Assembly (NCBI GenBank): GCA_009801015.1
Contig: VHZZ01000465.1
Location: 30,751 to 54,583, forward strand
Reading direction: 5' to 3'
Source of the DNA: Silene noctiflora
Lineage: Eukaryota > Streptophyta > Magnoliopsida > Caryophyllales > Caryophyllaceae
DNA: 23,833 bases
In this document: positions 10,112-21,500 of the stretch, in pieces
How positions within the stretch are numbered: position 1 is the stretch's first letter
Layout of the letters: each line of letters starts with the position of its first letter
Notes under the pieces: generated by a model
Database searches by the model: none
What the model was told of the DNA's origin: nothing
Seen by the model: only the letters and a program-made list of their open reading frames with translations
Position numbers and translations under genes: made by a program

Positions 10112-10616
10112 AGCACTGAATGTTAGGGAAAAGCTGCATAGAATTGGCATGAGTGAAGCAATAACTGTATCTTGTGTGAGAATGGCCCTGAAACTCATAC
10201 TCATTTGTTTACTGAGTGTGGGTTTACTGTCAGGGTGAACACTGCAGTTGAAGGATGGATGAAGATGAAGCTGGGGATCATAAATAATTAGCATTCCAGG
10301 GTTCAAAGGAAAGCAGGGTATCTGATTAGAATGGTTGTATGGTACATGATTTGGCAAGAAAGGAATAGAAGCAGATTGGAGATAAATGTAGTTAGACCTA
10401 AGCAACTAGTATTGAGAATTCAAAGATTGGTGCATAGTTGTATTCAGCATGTAATTGCCTCACATGTTAGGGCTAGTGATGCACAGTGGCTACTTTTGTT
10501 AGATATTAGTGTCACAAACAAGTTCTAAGGAAGGATGGTATAGCAAAATGTAATGCAATGTCTTATCTTGATGTTTGAATTTTAATGAAATGCTCACATT
10601 TTACAAAAAAAAAAAA
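10112..10616 (+). mobile_element. 5'-truncated LINE (L1-type) 3' end with poly-A
   Basis: About 505 bp bounded by a 16-bp target-site duplication and ending in an A run (about 10605-10617). These are the hallmarks of target-primed reverse transcription. Its coding part is the very end of a plant LINE ORF2 (see next entry), so the element was truncated at insertion and was never mobile from here. A TTTTAATGAAATGC stretch about 25 bp before the A run may be the remains of a polyadenylation signal. It is inserted in the + sense into a minus-oriented satellite monomer. Removing it and one duplication copy leaves a monomer of about 315 bp, as expected. Confidence 0.92.
10157..10528 (+). pseudogene. 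LINE ORF2 C-terminal remnant (zf-RVT region)
   Basis: One frame from 10157 to the TAA at 10526-10528 is interrupted only by an in-frame TAG at 10289-10291. It encodes CILCENGPETHTHLFTEC, a Cys-x2-Cys...His...Cys pattern typical of the zinc-binding zf-RVT region after the reverse transcriptase of plant LINEs. GYLIRMVVWYMIWQERN follows, the Trp-rich segment usual near the ORF2 end. Upstream, REKLHRIGMSEA lies in another frame (around 10134-10160), so a frameshift separates it from CILC. Reverse transcriptase and endonuclease domains are absent. The protein would have made LINE retrotransposition machinery; this copy is dead. Confidence 0.88.
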
Positions 10617-10632
10617 ATAATATACGGTTTTC
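10617..10632 (+). repeat. Target-site duplication, right copy
   Basis: ATAATATACGGTTTTC directly follows the poly-A and rejoins the satellite monomer. Its first A may also count as the last A of the tail, which is a usual ambiguity. Confidence 0.9.
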
Positions 10633-11081
10633 GATATTCCAAGGTCCCGGAACAAAATTATCTGGAAATTACACAGAACTTTACTCAGGTTAGACAAAGC
10701 GGTCGCGCAAAATTTGAGGAGCAATGAAGGACATTTGCGAGTGCTGGTATGCAATAACCCAAAATTCGTCGAACCTCGAATATTTCTGAAAAATGAATTA
10801 CTACTCGTTATTTGGGGTTGAAATCGAATAGATAAACTTATGAAATGACCCTAGACACGTGGTAGCAAAACCGGGAGAAAACGAAACTTAGTCTGGTACG
10901 ACCTCCCGAACGGCCCAAATTGAAATGTAATACACGGTTTTCGAGATTTGAAAGTCCCGGAACAAAATTCTCAGGAAATCACAGAGAAGGTTCCTCAAGT
11001 CAGACAAAGCGGTCACAAAAATTTTAGGAGCAATGGAGGACATTTGAGAGTGTCGGTATGCAATAAACAAGCATTCGACGA
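10633..11081 (-). repeat. Satellite array, minus orientation (central block, part 2)
   Basis: Completes the LINE-interrupted monomer (CTCGTTATTT at 10803). An E-type monomer follows, with GACACGTGGTAGCAAAACCGG and CGAACGGCCCAAATTG. It stops at GCATTCGACGAACCTT, about 30 bp short of its end, where LTR-like DNA begins. Confidence 0.95.
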
Positions 11082-12183
11082 ACCTTAGCATAAAGAGATT
11101 CTACCATCTCAGTTACCCGAGGCATAGTATATCACAAGGGACCATTAAGAAACGACATTAAAAGATAAAAGTTTAAAGTGATACATATCCAAATCTAAAA
11201 ATCCTCAAAGTGAGGTACAACCGTCTCAAAACCAAAATACTAAATGTACTGAAACCAAAACTATCATAGGACACAACGGAAGACTAGCTATAAGACTCAG
11301 TGGTGACTCCATACCAAGCAACCCGCAAGCTATCCAAGGCATACCTTCTAATCAAGTGCTCACCATTCCCCAATGGATAACCACAATTTTCAAAGCACAT
11401 AAAATGGGGTCAGTTACTGCATAACAAGATACAACAATATAATACAATACATCGTCACATTCTTCCAACTCCACAATTTCTCCAAACACCTGACTACACA
11501 AGTATAGTCCTGCCATATTACCCGTCCCTACAGATAATCCACTCCGCCAGTGGGGACCGCAGTCTTGCCACCTAATCCCCGCTCAAAACCGTAGAGCGCA
11601 AAACCCGTTGAACCTTAATGTGCACATCCCCCTGTGACGGGAACCACAAGGGGCGAACAAGGGCATGAAGCCATTCCCGAAAATGAATCCACTTAGCCAA
11701 GGGCGCACCTCGCGAAACACATATAATTATAACATTCATCCACAAATTGATAAACATTCCATCATAAAAAAATACCATCATAAACATAGATATACTCATA
11801 TCATCACATCGTCACAACCAATTATACAGTAACCGAGTAGGGAAACCCTACCTGAGATGGAAGTCACAAAGCTAGTGCAAGCGGATCATAATTTCTCCTC
11901 TACAAAGGCACCTCCTATACAAATAAACATTCAATTACAATCTATTCAACAATTAACCCCAAAACCCCATAATTACTCAATTTAGTGTTTTGACAACATT
12001 AAAGAATCGACATAAAAATAATACACTGATCTTACCCAAACGATAGAGAATGCGATGGTACGGAAAACCCAAAAAGTTATAAACCTTAGCCCCTTGATTT
12101 GATAGCAAAGAGAAGAGAGGATTTTACGTTGTTTGAGTTTCTCTTTTGTGAGAGTTGTAAAATGAATGTTTAGGAAAACTGTC

Positions 12184-12196
12184 GATATAATATAAA
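12184..12196 (-). promoter_or_regulatory. TATA-like box of the LTR-like insert
   Basis: Minus-strand TTTATATTATATC, 57 bp downstream (in minus sense) of the nearest palindrome. A purine/pyrimidine leader with TCTCACAAAAGAGAAACTC lies about 30-60 bp further on. The position fits a Pol II core promoter within the U3 part of an LTR. No start site can be read from sequence alone. Confidence 0.4.
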
Positions 12197-12252
12197 GCAA
12201 ACCTCTCTTTCCTTTAAAATCAAACAGGACTCAAAACCCGTAACAGCGCAGG

Positions 12253-12377
12253 TACTCAATCGAGTAACTAATGTATTCGATCGAGTAACTGCTACTCGAT
12301 CGAGTTCACCCAACTCGGTCGAGTAACTAAAAAACAGAACCCTTCCAGAATCTGGTCATTACCTACTCGATAGAGTA
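12253..12377 (-). promoter_or_regulatory. Cluster of five TACTCGATCGAGTA-type palindromes
   Basis: Fourteen-base palindromes or near-palindromes lie at 12253-12266, 12274-12287, 12293-12306, 12312-12325 and 12364-12377. The first four start 21, 19 and 19 bp apart, close to two helical turns. The core is CTCGATCGAG. They lie upstream of the TATA-like box in the minus sense, where LTR enhancers usually sit. A dimeric protein site is a reasonable inference; the binding protein is unknown. Confidence 0.6.
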
Positions 12378-12401
12378 CCCAAAGACCAGAATACCTAAGG
12401 T

Positions 12402-15400
12402 ATTTGGGGCTGATATCGAATAGCTTAAATCTTAAAATGACCTCGGAAACGTGGTAGAAGAACCGAGAGAAAAAAAACGTGGTCCGGTACGACCCTTTCG
12501 AACGGCTCAAATTGAAGTGTATAATATACGGTTTTCGAGATTTCTAAGGTCCCGGAACAAAATTTTCTGAAAATTGCATAGAAGGATCATTAGGTTAGAC
12601 ATAGTGGTCTTGAAAAATTTAAGGAGAAATGGAGGACATTTGGTAATGTCGTACGTAATGAATCGAATAAGTTAACTCCTGTAATAACCTCGGACACGTG
12701 CTAGAAGAACCGGGAGAAAAAGAAACGTGGTCTGGTACGACCTACTGAACGACTCAAATTGAAGTCTATAATATACGGTTTTCGAGATTCCAAGGTCCCA
12801 AAACAAAATTCTCTGGAAATTACGCAGAAGATGACTCAGGTCAGACAAAGCGGTCATGCAAAATTTGAGAAGCAATGGAGGACATTTGGGAGTGCCGGTA
12901 TGCTATAAACCAACATTCGTAGAACCTCGGATAATTGTAAAAAATAAATTAATTCTCGTTTGTTGGCACTGAAATCGAATAGGTAATCTCCTGAAATGAC
13001 CTCAGACACGTGCTAAAAATACCGGGAGAAAAAGAAACGTGATCCCGTACGATCTTCCTAGTGGCTCAAATAGAAGTGTATAATACATGGTTTTCAAAAT
13101 TCGAAGGTCACAGAACAAAATTCTCTAGAAATAACACAGAAATTTCTTCAGGTCAGACAAAGTGGTCACACAAAATTTGAGGAGCAATGGAGGACATTTG
13201 GAAGTGGCAGTATGCAATAGACTAGCATTCGACGAAACTCGACATGAAAAATAAATTAATATTCGTTTTTTGGGGTTGAAATCGAATAGGTTAGCTCTTA
13301 AAATGACCTCGGACACGTGTTAGAAGAACCGAGAGAAAAAAAAGTGGTCCGGTACGACCCTTCCGAACGGCTCAAATTGAAGTGTATAATATACGGTTTT
13401 CGAGATTTCTAAGGTCCCGGAACAAAATTCTCTGAAAATCACATAAAAGGTTCCTTAGGTCAGACATAGAGGCCACGAAAAATTTAAGGAGAAATGGAGG
13501 AGAATTGGGAATGCCGGTATGCATTAAATCAACATTCTTCGAACCTCGGATAATTGTGAAAAATGAGTTAATACTCGTTACTTGGTGCTGAAATCGAATA
13601 ATTTAACTCCTAAAATAACCTCGGACACGGGCTAGAAGAACCGGGAGAAAAAGAAATGTGGTCCGGTACGACCTACCGAACGGCTCAAATTGAAGTGTAT
13701 AATATACGTTTTTCGAGATTCCAAGGTCCCGGAACAAAATTCTCTGGAAGTTACACAGAAGATGACTCAAGTCAGACAAAGCGGTCACCAAAATCTGAGA
13801 AGCAATGGAGGACATTTGGAGTGCCGGTATGATATAAACCAACATTCGTCGAACCTCGGATAATTACGAAAAATAAATTAATACTCTTTATTTGGCGCTG
13901 AAATCGAATAGGTAATCTCCTGAAATGACCTCGGACACGTGCTAGAAATACCGGGAGAAAAAGAAACGTGATCCTGTACGACCTTCCTAAAGGCTCAAAT
14001 TGAAATGTATAATACACTGTTTTTGAGATTCAAAGGTCCGGGAACAAAATTCTCTGGAAATCACACAGAAGGTTCCTCAGGTCTGAGAAAGAGGCCACGC
14101 AATATTTGAGATGCAATGGAGGACATTTGGGAGTGCCAGTATGCTATAAACCAGCATTCGTCGAACCTCGGATAATTGCGAAAAATAAATTAATGCTCGT
14201 TATTTGGCGCTGAAATCGAATAGGTAAACTTCTGAAATGACCATAGACACGTGCTAGAAATACCGGGAGAAAAAGAAACGTTATCCGGTACGACCTTCCC
14301 AATGGCTCAAATTGAATACACGGTTTTCGAGATTCCAAGATTCCGAAAGAAAATTCTCTGAAAATCCCACAGAAGGTTCAACGGGTCAGACAAAGAGGTC
14401 ATACAAAATTTGAGGAGCTACAGATGACATTTGGAGGTGTCGGTATGGGATAAGCTAGCATTCGTCGAACCTCGGATAGTCGTGAAAAATGAATTAATAC
14501 TCGTTATTTAAGGTTGAAATAGAATAGGTAAACTCCTGAAATGAGCTTGGACACGTGGTTGCAAAACCGGGAGAAAAAGAGACGTAGTCTCGTACGACCT
14601 CCCGACATCCCAAATTGATGTGTATAATACACGGTTTTCGAGATTCGATGGTCCCGTAACAAAATTCTCCGGAAATCACACAGAAGGTTCCTCGAGTCAG
14701 AAAAAGTGGTTACACAAAATTTGAGGAGCAATAGAGGACATTTGGGGGTGCCGTTATGCAATAAACCACCATTCGACGAACGTCAGATAATCGTGAAAAA
14801 TGATTAATACTCGTTATTTGGGGCTAAAATCGAATAGGTTAAATTATAAAATGACCTCGGAAACGTGGTAGAAGAACCGGGATAAAAGAAACGTGCTCCT
14901 GTACGACCCTTCCGAACGGCTCAAATTGGAATGTATAATATACGTTTTTCAAGAGTTTTAAGGTCCCAGAACAAAATTTTCTGAAAATCACACAGAAGGT
15001 TACAGTTGTCAGACAAAGCGTCTACGCAAAATTGAGGAGCAATGGAGGACATTTGGGAGTTCCGGTATGCAATAAACCAGCATTCGACGAAACTCGGATA
15101 ATCGTGAAAAATGAATTAATACTCGTTATTTGGGACTGAAATCAAATAGGTTAACTCTTAAAATGACCTCTTACACGTGTTAGAAGAACCGAGAAAAAAA
15201 ACGTGGTCCGGTAGGACCCTTCCGAACGGCTCAAATTGAAGTGTATAATATTCGGTTTTCGATATTTCTAAGGTCTTGGAACAAAATTCTCTGAATATCA
15301 CATAGAATGTTCCTTAGGTCAGACATAGAGGTCACACAAAATTTAAGGAGAAAATGTAGGACAATTGAGAGTGCCGGTATTTAATTAACCAGCATTCGTC

Positions 15401-17620
15401 AAACCTCGGATAATCATAAAAAATTAATTAATAGTCGTTATTTGGGGTTGAAATCGAATAGGTAAACTCCTGAAATGACCTTGGACACGTGGTAGAAAAA
15501 CCGGGAGAAAAATAAACTAGTCTGGTATGAAATCTCGAACGACCCAAATTGAAGTGTATAAAACACTGTTTTTGAGATTCGAAGGTTCCGAAACAAAATT
15601 CTCTGAATGTTACAAAAAAGGTTCAAAGCGGTCACACAAAATACGAGGAGCAACGGAGAATATTTGGGGGTGCCAGTATGGGATAAACTGGCATTCGCCG
15701 ATCCTCGGAGAATCGTGAAAAATGAATTAATACTCGTTATTTTGGGTTGAAAACAAATAGGTAAACTTCGAAATGACCTTGGACACGTGGTAGCAAAACC
15801 GGGAGAAAAGAAACATAATCTGGTAGGACCTCCCGAACGGCCCAAATTAAATTGTATAATACTCAGTTTTCGAGATTCGAAGGTCCCGGAACAAACTTCT
15901 CTAGGAATCACACAGAAGGTTCCGCAGGTCAGACAAAGCGGTCGCAAAAAAATTGAGTAGCAATGGAGGACATAAGGGAGTGTCGGTATGCAACAAACCA
16001 GCATTTGACGAACCTCGGATAATCGTGAAAAATGAATTAATACTCGCTATTTCGAGCTGAAATCGAATAGATAAACTTCTGAAATGACCTTGGACGCGTT
16101 GTAGCAAAACCGAGAGAAAAAGAAACGTAGTATGGTATTACCTCCCGAACGGCCCAAATTAAATTATATAATACACGGTTTTCGAGATTCGAAGGTCCGG
16201 AAAAACATTTCTCTGGAAATCACAAAGAAGGTTCCTCAGGTCAGACAAAACAGTCAAGAAAAATTTGAGTAGAAATGGAGGACATTTGGGAGTGTCGGTA
16301 TGCAATAAACCAGCATTCGACGAACCTCGAATAATCATGAAAAATGAATTAATACTCGTTATTTGGAGTTGAAATCACATAGGTAAACTCTTGAAATGAC
16401 CTAGGACACATGCTAGAACTATCGGGAGAAAAAGAAACGTGATCTGGTACGACCTTCCTAATGGCTCAAATTGAAGTGTATAATACACGGTTTTTGATAT
16501 TCCTAGATTTCGTAACAAGATTCACTTAAAATCACATAGAAGGTTCCACGGGTCAGACAAAGCGGTCACACAAAATTTGAGGAGCAACGAATTACATTTG
16601 CGGGTGCCGGTATGAGATAAACCAGCATTCGCCGATCCACGGATAATCGTGAAAAATGAATTAATACTCGTTATTTGGGTTGAAATCGAATAGGTAAACT
16701 CCTGAAATGACCTTGGACACGTGGTAGCAAAACCGAGAGAAAAAGAAACGTAGTCTAGTACGACCTCCCGAACGGCCCAAATTAAAGTGTAATACAAGGT
16801 TTTCGAGATTTGAAAGTCCCGGAACAAAATTCTCAGGAAATCACACAGAAGGTTCCTCAAGTCAGAAAAAGTGGTCACAAAAAATTAGAGGAGCAATGGA
16901 GGACATTTGAGAGTGTCGATATGCTATAAACCAGCATTCGAGGAACCTCGAATAATCGTGAAAAATGAATTAATACTTGTTATTTGGGGCTGAAATCGAC
17001 TAGGTTAACTCTTAAAATGACCTCGGACACGTGTTAGAAGAACTGGGAGAAAAAAACTTGGCCGGTACGACCATTCGAACGGCTCAAATTAAAGTGTATA
17101 ATATACGGTTTTCAAGATTTCTAAGGTCCCGGAACAAAATTCTCTGAAAATCACATAGAAGGTTCCTTAGGTCAGACATAGAGGACATGCAAAATTTAAG
17201 GAGAAATGGAGGACATTTGGAAGTGCTGGTATGAAATAAATCAGCATTCGTCGAAGCTCGAATAATTTTTAAAAATGAGTTTAATACTCGTTATTTGGCG
17301 CTGAAATCGAATAAGTTAACTCCTGAAATAACCTCGAAAACGTGCTACTAAAATAGGGAGAAAAAAAAACGTGGTCCGGTACGACCTACCCGACGACTCA
17401 AATTGAAGTGTACAATATACGGTTTTATAGATTCCAAGGTCCCGGAACAAAATTCTCTTGAAATTACACAGAAGATTACTCAGGTGAGACAAAGCGGTCA
17501 CGCAAAATTTGAGAAGCAATGGAGGACATTTGAGAGTGCCGGTATGCTATACACCAGCATTCGTCGAACCTCGTATAATCGTGAAAAATGAATTAATAAT
17601 CGTTTTGTTTGGGATTGTGC
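12402..17620 (-). repeat. Satellite array, minus orientation (central block, part 3)
   Basis: The longest uninterrupted array, about 16-17 monomers. Reverse anchors CTCGTTATTT or variants lie near 12955, 13262, 13573, 13883, 14196, 14500, 14810, 15122, 15434, 15733, 16043, 16354, 16668, 16977 and 17287. The first D-type monomer is shortened at about 12655 (GTCGTACG joined to TAATGAATCGAATAAG, about 70 bp missing). The unit beginning near 12970 looks chimeric: an F-type start followed by an E-type GATTCGAAGGTC region. The array ends at ATCGTTTTGTTTGGG next to the second LTR-like element. The ORF at 15438-16004 spans two monomers and is satellite read-through. Confidence 0.95.
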
Positions 17621-18560
17621 TGAACCATATAATGATTTCCGCTCATATGGGGAGCAGAGGCGTGACAGGTTGCGTTTGCATTCATTTGAGGGCTTGGAGC
17701 GGTCTCACTTTAGTTATCGCCTTTCTTGTTGTCAAGCTTTTTTACTCTTCATAAACTCCACTTCTATTTTCAATACGGTTGTATTATTTGGGATTAGTGT
17801 TTGAATCCCGTAATATATAACATAATTATGTAACTACAATTTATCTATTTTACTTTATTCGCTTTAACATTCTTGCTTTAAATTGCTTATGATCGTAGTT
17901 CGCACTACAAGCTTTGGAAACCAAGTCTTATAGCACGTCCATGAGTTGGGGTTGCCTTGAGGAAGGATCCCGACTTTTGGGGGTGTTACAACGTGTCCGA
18001 GCTTATTTCAAGACTTAACCTATTCGTTTTCAGCCCCAAATAACGAGTATTAATTCATTTTTCACGATTATCCCAGATTCGACAAATGTTGGTTTATCGC
18101 ATATCGGCACCCCCAAATGACCTCCGTTGGTCCTCAAATTTTGTGTGACCGCTTTGTCTGATCCGTGAACCCTTCTGTGTGATTTTCAAAGAATTTTTTT
18201 ACGGGACCTTGGAATCTTGAAAACCGTGTATTATACACTTCAATTTGAGCCGTTCGGGAGTTCATTTCTTCCGGATTATCTACCACGTTTCTTTTTCTTC
18301 CAGATTTTCTACCACCTTTCCGAGGTCATTTCAGGTGTTAACATATTCAATTTCAACTCCAAATAACGAGTACTAATCTATTTTTCACGATTATCCAAGG
18401 TTCTTTTAATTCTTATTTATCGCATACCGGCACCCCAAATATCCTTCGTTCCTCCTCAATTTTTTTGTAGCCGCTTTACCTAATCCGAGGAAGCTTCCGT
18501 TTGATTTCCGAAGATTTTTGTTCTGGGACCCTGTAATCCCGAAAATCATGTATTATATAG
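17495..18560 (+). repeat. Composite duplicated block, copy 2
   Basis: Counterpart of 5829-6888. Here both edges are continuous with long arrays: minus satellite on the left, plus satellite of the same A/B class on the right. This is therefore more likely the original site and 5829-6888 the derived copy. Similarity ends near 18560, where copy 1 flips orientation but this copy continues with a normal B monomer (TATATAGTTCAACTTTGGCC). Confidence 0.88.
17621..17990 (-). mobile_element. 370-bp LTR-like element (solo LTR candidate), copy 2
   Basis: Same limits as 5951-6319: + strand TGAACCATAT ... GGGGTGTTACA. On the minus strand it begins TGTAACACCCCCAAAAGTC. It separates minus satellite (ending TTTGGGATTGTGC) from plus satellite (starting ACGTGTCCGAGC), with no matching flanks. 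Differences from copy 1 are scattered substitutions and a one-base length change, so both copies have aged separately. Confidence 0.6.
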
Positions 18561-21500
18561 TTCAACTTTGGCCTTTTAAGAGGTCATACCGGACCACGTT
18601 TCGTTTTAATCCGGATTTTGAACCGCGTGTCTGAGGTCATTTCAGGAGTTCACCAATTCGATTAAAGGCCCGTAAAACAAGTATTAATCCATTTTTCCCG
18701 ATTATCCGACGTTCGACGAATGCTGGTTTATCACATACCGATATACCAAAATGTCCTCTGTTGTGATTCAAATTTTGTGTGACCGCTTTGTCTGACCTGT
18801 AGACCCGTCTGTGTGATTTTCGGACAATTTTGTTGTGGGACCGTGGGATCTCAAAAACCGTGTGTTATACACTTCAATTTGAGCCGTTTGGGAGGTCGTA
18901 CAGGACCATATTTCTTTTTTCTACCACATTTTCAAGGTCGTTTCAGGAGTTAACCTATTCGATTTCAACCCCAAATAACGAGTACTAATCCATTTTTCAC
19001 GATTATCCAAGGTTCAACGAATGCTTGCTTTACTTAATCCGGGAAACATTTTGTGTGATTTCCGAAAATTTTTGTTCCAGGACCCTGTAATCCCGAAAAT
19101 CGTGTATTATACAGTTTAATTTTTGCCGTTCTGGAGGTCATACCGGGCCTCATTTCTTTTTCTCCCACTTTTTATACCACGTGTCGAGGTCAGTTCAGGA
19201 GTTAATATATCGATTTCATACCCAAAAAAAGAGTATTAATACATTTTTCAAGATTATCCGAGGTTCGATGAATGCTGGTTTGTTGCATACCGTTATCCCA
19301 TAATGTCCGGATTTTTTACCACGTTTTGGTGGGCATTTAAGAAATTAACCCATTCGGTTTCAGCACTAAATAAGGAAAACTAATAAATTTTTAATTATTA
19401 TCTAAAGTTCGACAAATGCATGTTTATCGCATTCCGGCAACGCAAATATCCTCCCTTCCTCCTCAGAACTTTTGTGTCCGCTTTAACTAATCGGAGGAAT
19501 CTTCTATGTGATTTGCGTAGAATTTTGCTTCGGGACCCCGTAATCCCAAAAATCGTGTATTATAGAGTTCAATTTTGGCCAATGAAGAGGTCGTACCTGA
19601 CCACGTTTCTTTTTCTACCACATGTCCAGGGTCATTTCATGAATTAACTTATTCGATTTCAGCCCCAAATAACGAGTATTAATTCATTTTTTACGATTAT
19701 CCGAGGTTTAACTAATGCTAATTTATCGCATATCGCCACCCCCAAATGTCCTCCGTTTCTCCTCAAATTTTGTGAGATCGCTTTGTCAGCTCGTGGACCC
19801 TTTTGCATGATTTTCGGTGAATTTTGTTACAGGACCATGGAATCTCGAAAACCGTGTATTATACACTTCAATTTGAGCCGTTCAGGAGGCCGTACCGGAC
19901 CACGTTTCTTTTTCTTATGGATTTTTACCACGTTTCCAAGGTTATTTATGAAGTTAAACTATTCCATTTCAGCCCCGAATAACAGGTATTATTTCATTTT
20001 TCACGATTATTCGGAATTCGACGAATATTAGTTTATCGCATACCGGCACTCTCAAATGTCCTTCGTTGCTCTTACAATTTTGTGTGACCGTTTTGTCAGT
20101 TAGTCTGATCCAAAAAACCTTCTGTGTGATTTACAAATAATTATTGTCCAGGACCTTGGAATCTCGAAAACCGTGTATTATACACTTCACTTTGGGTAGT
20201 TCGGGAGGACGTACCGGACTACATTTCTTTTTATTCTGTATTTTGTAACACGTTTCCAAGGTCATTTCAGGAGTTAACTGATTGGATTTCAGCCCTAAAT
20301 AACGAATACTAATCTATTTTCACGATTGTCCAAGGTTTGGCAAATGCTTGTTTAGCTCATACCTGCACCCTAAATGTCGTTCGTTACCTCTCAAATTTTG
20401 GGGGCCGCTTTACCTAATCCGAGGAACATTCCATGTGATTTTCGAAGTATTTTGTTCCGGGACCCTCTAATCCCGAAAATCATATACTATAGAATTCAAT
20501 TTTGGCCGTTCGGAAGATCATACCGGGCCACGTTTCTTTTTCTCCCCCCTGTTCTACCACGAGTTCGAGGTTAGTTCAGGAGTTAACCCAATCGATTTCA
20601 AGCCCAAAAACCGAGTATTAATTCATTTTTTAAGATTATCCGAGATAAGACGAATGCTGCTTTATCGCGTACCGTTATCCCAAAATGTTCTCCGTTGTTC
20701 CTAAAATTTTGTGTATTCGTTGTGTCTGACACGGCAAATCTTCTGTGTGATTATCAGAAAATTTTGTTCCGGACCTTGGAATTTTGTAAACTGTGTATCA
20801 CTTCAATTTGAGCCGTTCGGGAGGTCGTAACAGACCATGTTTCTTTTTCTCCTGGTTTCTACCACGTGTCCGAGGTCATTTCAGAAGTTTACCTATTCGA
20901 TTTCAGCTCCAAATAACGAGTATTAATTCATTTTTCACGATTATCCAAAGTTCGACAAATGCTGATTTATTGCATACCGGCACACCCAAATCCTCCACTG
21001 TTTCTAAAATTTTGTGTGTCCACTTTGTCTGACCGGAGGAACCTTCTGTAGAATTTCCAGAGAATTTTCTTTCGCAAGCTTGGAATCTCAAAAACCGTGT
21101 ATTAATACACTTCAATTTAACCCGTTCGGGAGGTCGTACCAGACCACGTTTCTTTTCTCCCGGTTTTCTACCGTTCGAGGTCATTTCAGGAGTTAACCTA
21201 TTCGATTTCAGCCCAAATAACGAGTGTTATTTCATTTTTCACGATTATCCGAGGATTAACGAATATTGGTTTATCGCATACCGGCAACCCCAAATGTCCT
21301 CCGTTGTTCCCCAAATTTTGTGTGACCGCTTTGTGTGACCCGAGGAACCTTTTGTTCGATTTCCAAAGAATATTGTTCTGGGACCGTGGAATCTCGAAAA
21401 CAGTGAATTATACATTTCAATTTGATCCGTTCGGAACGTCGTACTGAACCACGTTTCTTTTTTTGTCCCGGTTTTTCTACCACATTTCCAAGGTGATTTT

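Larger units (their letters stand above)
11082..12401 (-). mobile_element. LTR-like retroelement insert, minus orientation, with promoter-like region
   Basis: About 1.3 kb of non-satellite DNA. On the minus strand it reads as a plant LTR: a block of palindromes (12253-12377), a TATA-like TTTATATTATATCG (12184-12196), a pyrimidine-rich leader, AGGTAGGGTTTCCCT (11839-11853, shared with 5417-5431), GC-rich leader-like DNA, then GCCTCGGGTAACTGAGATGG near the far end (about 11109-11128). Edges show ACCTTAG (11082-11088) and its reverse complement CTAAGGT (12395-12401). Target satellite is lost between the two sides (about 30 bp), so it is not a clean insertion. The only frames (11572-11799 and 11982-12200, minus) have no recognised domain. 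A solo or truncated LTR is the likeliest reading. Confidence 0.55.

Noticed and set aside
10067-10405. 112-codon minus-strand frame across the LINE
   Set aside because: It is the antisense of the LINE ORF2 remnant, whose + strand frame has the Cys/His motif and the poly-A on the proper side.
15438-16004. 188-codon minus-strand open frame
   Set aside because: It spans two satellite monomers and has the same peptide words as other satellite frames. There is no gene structure or family match.
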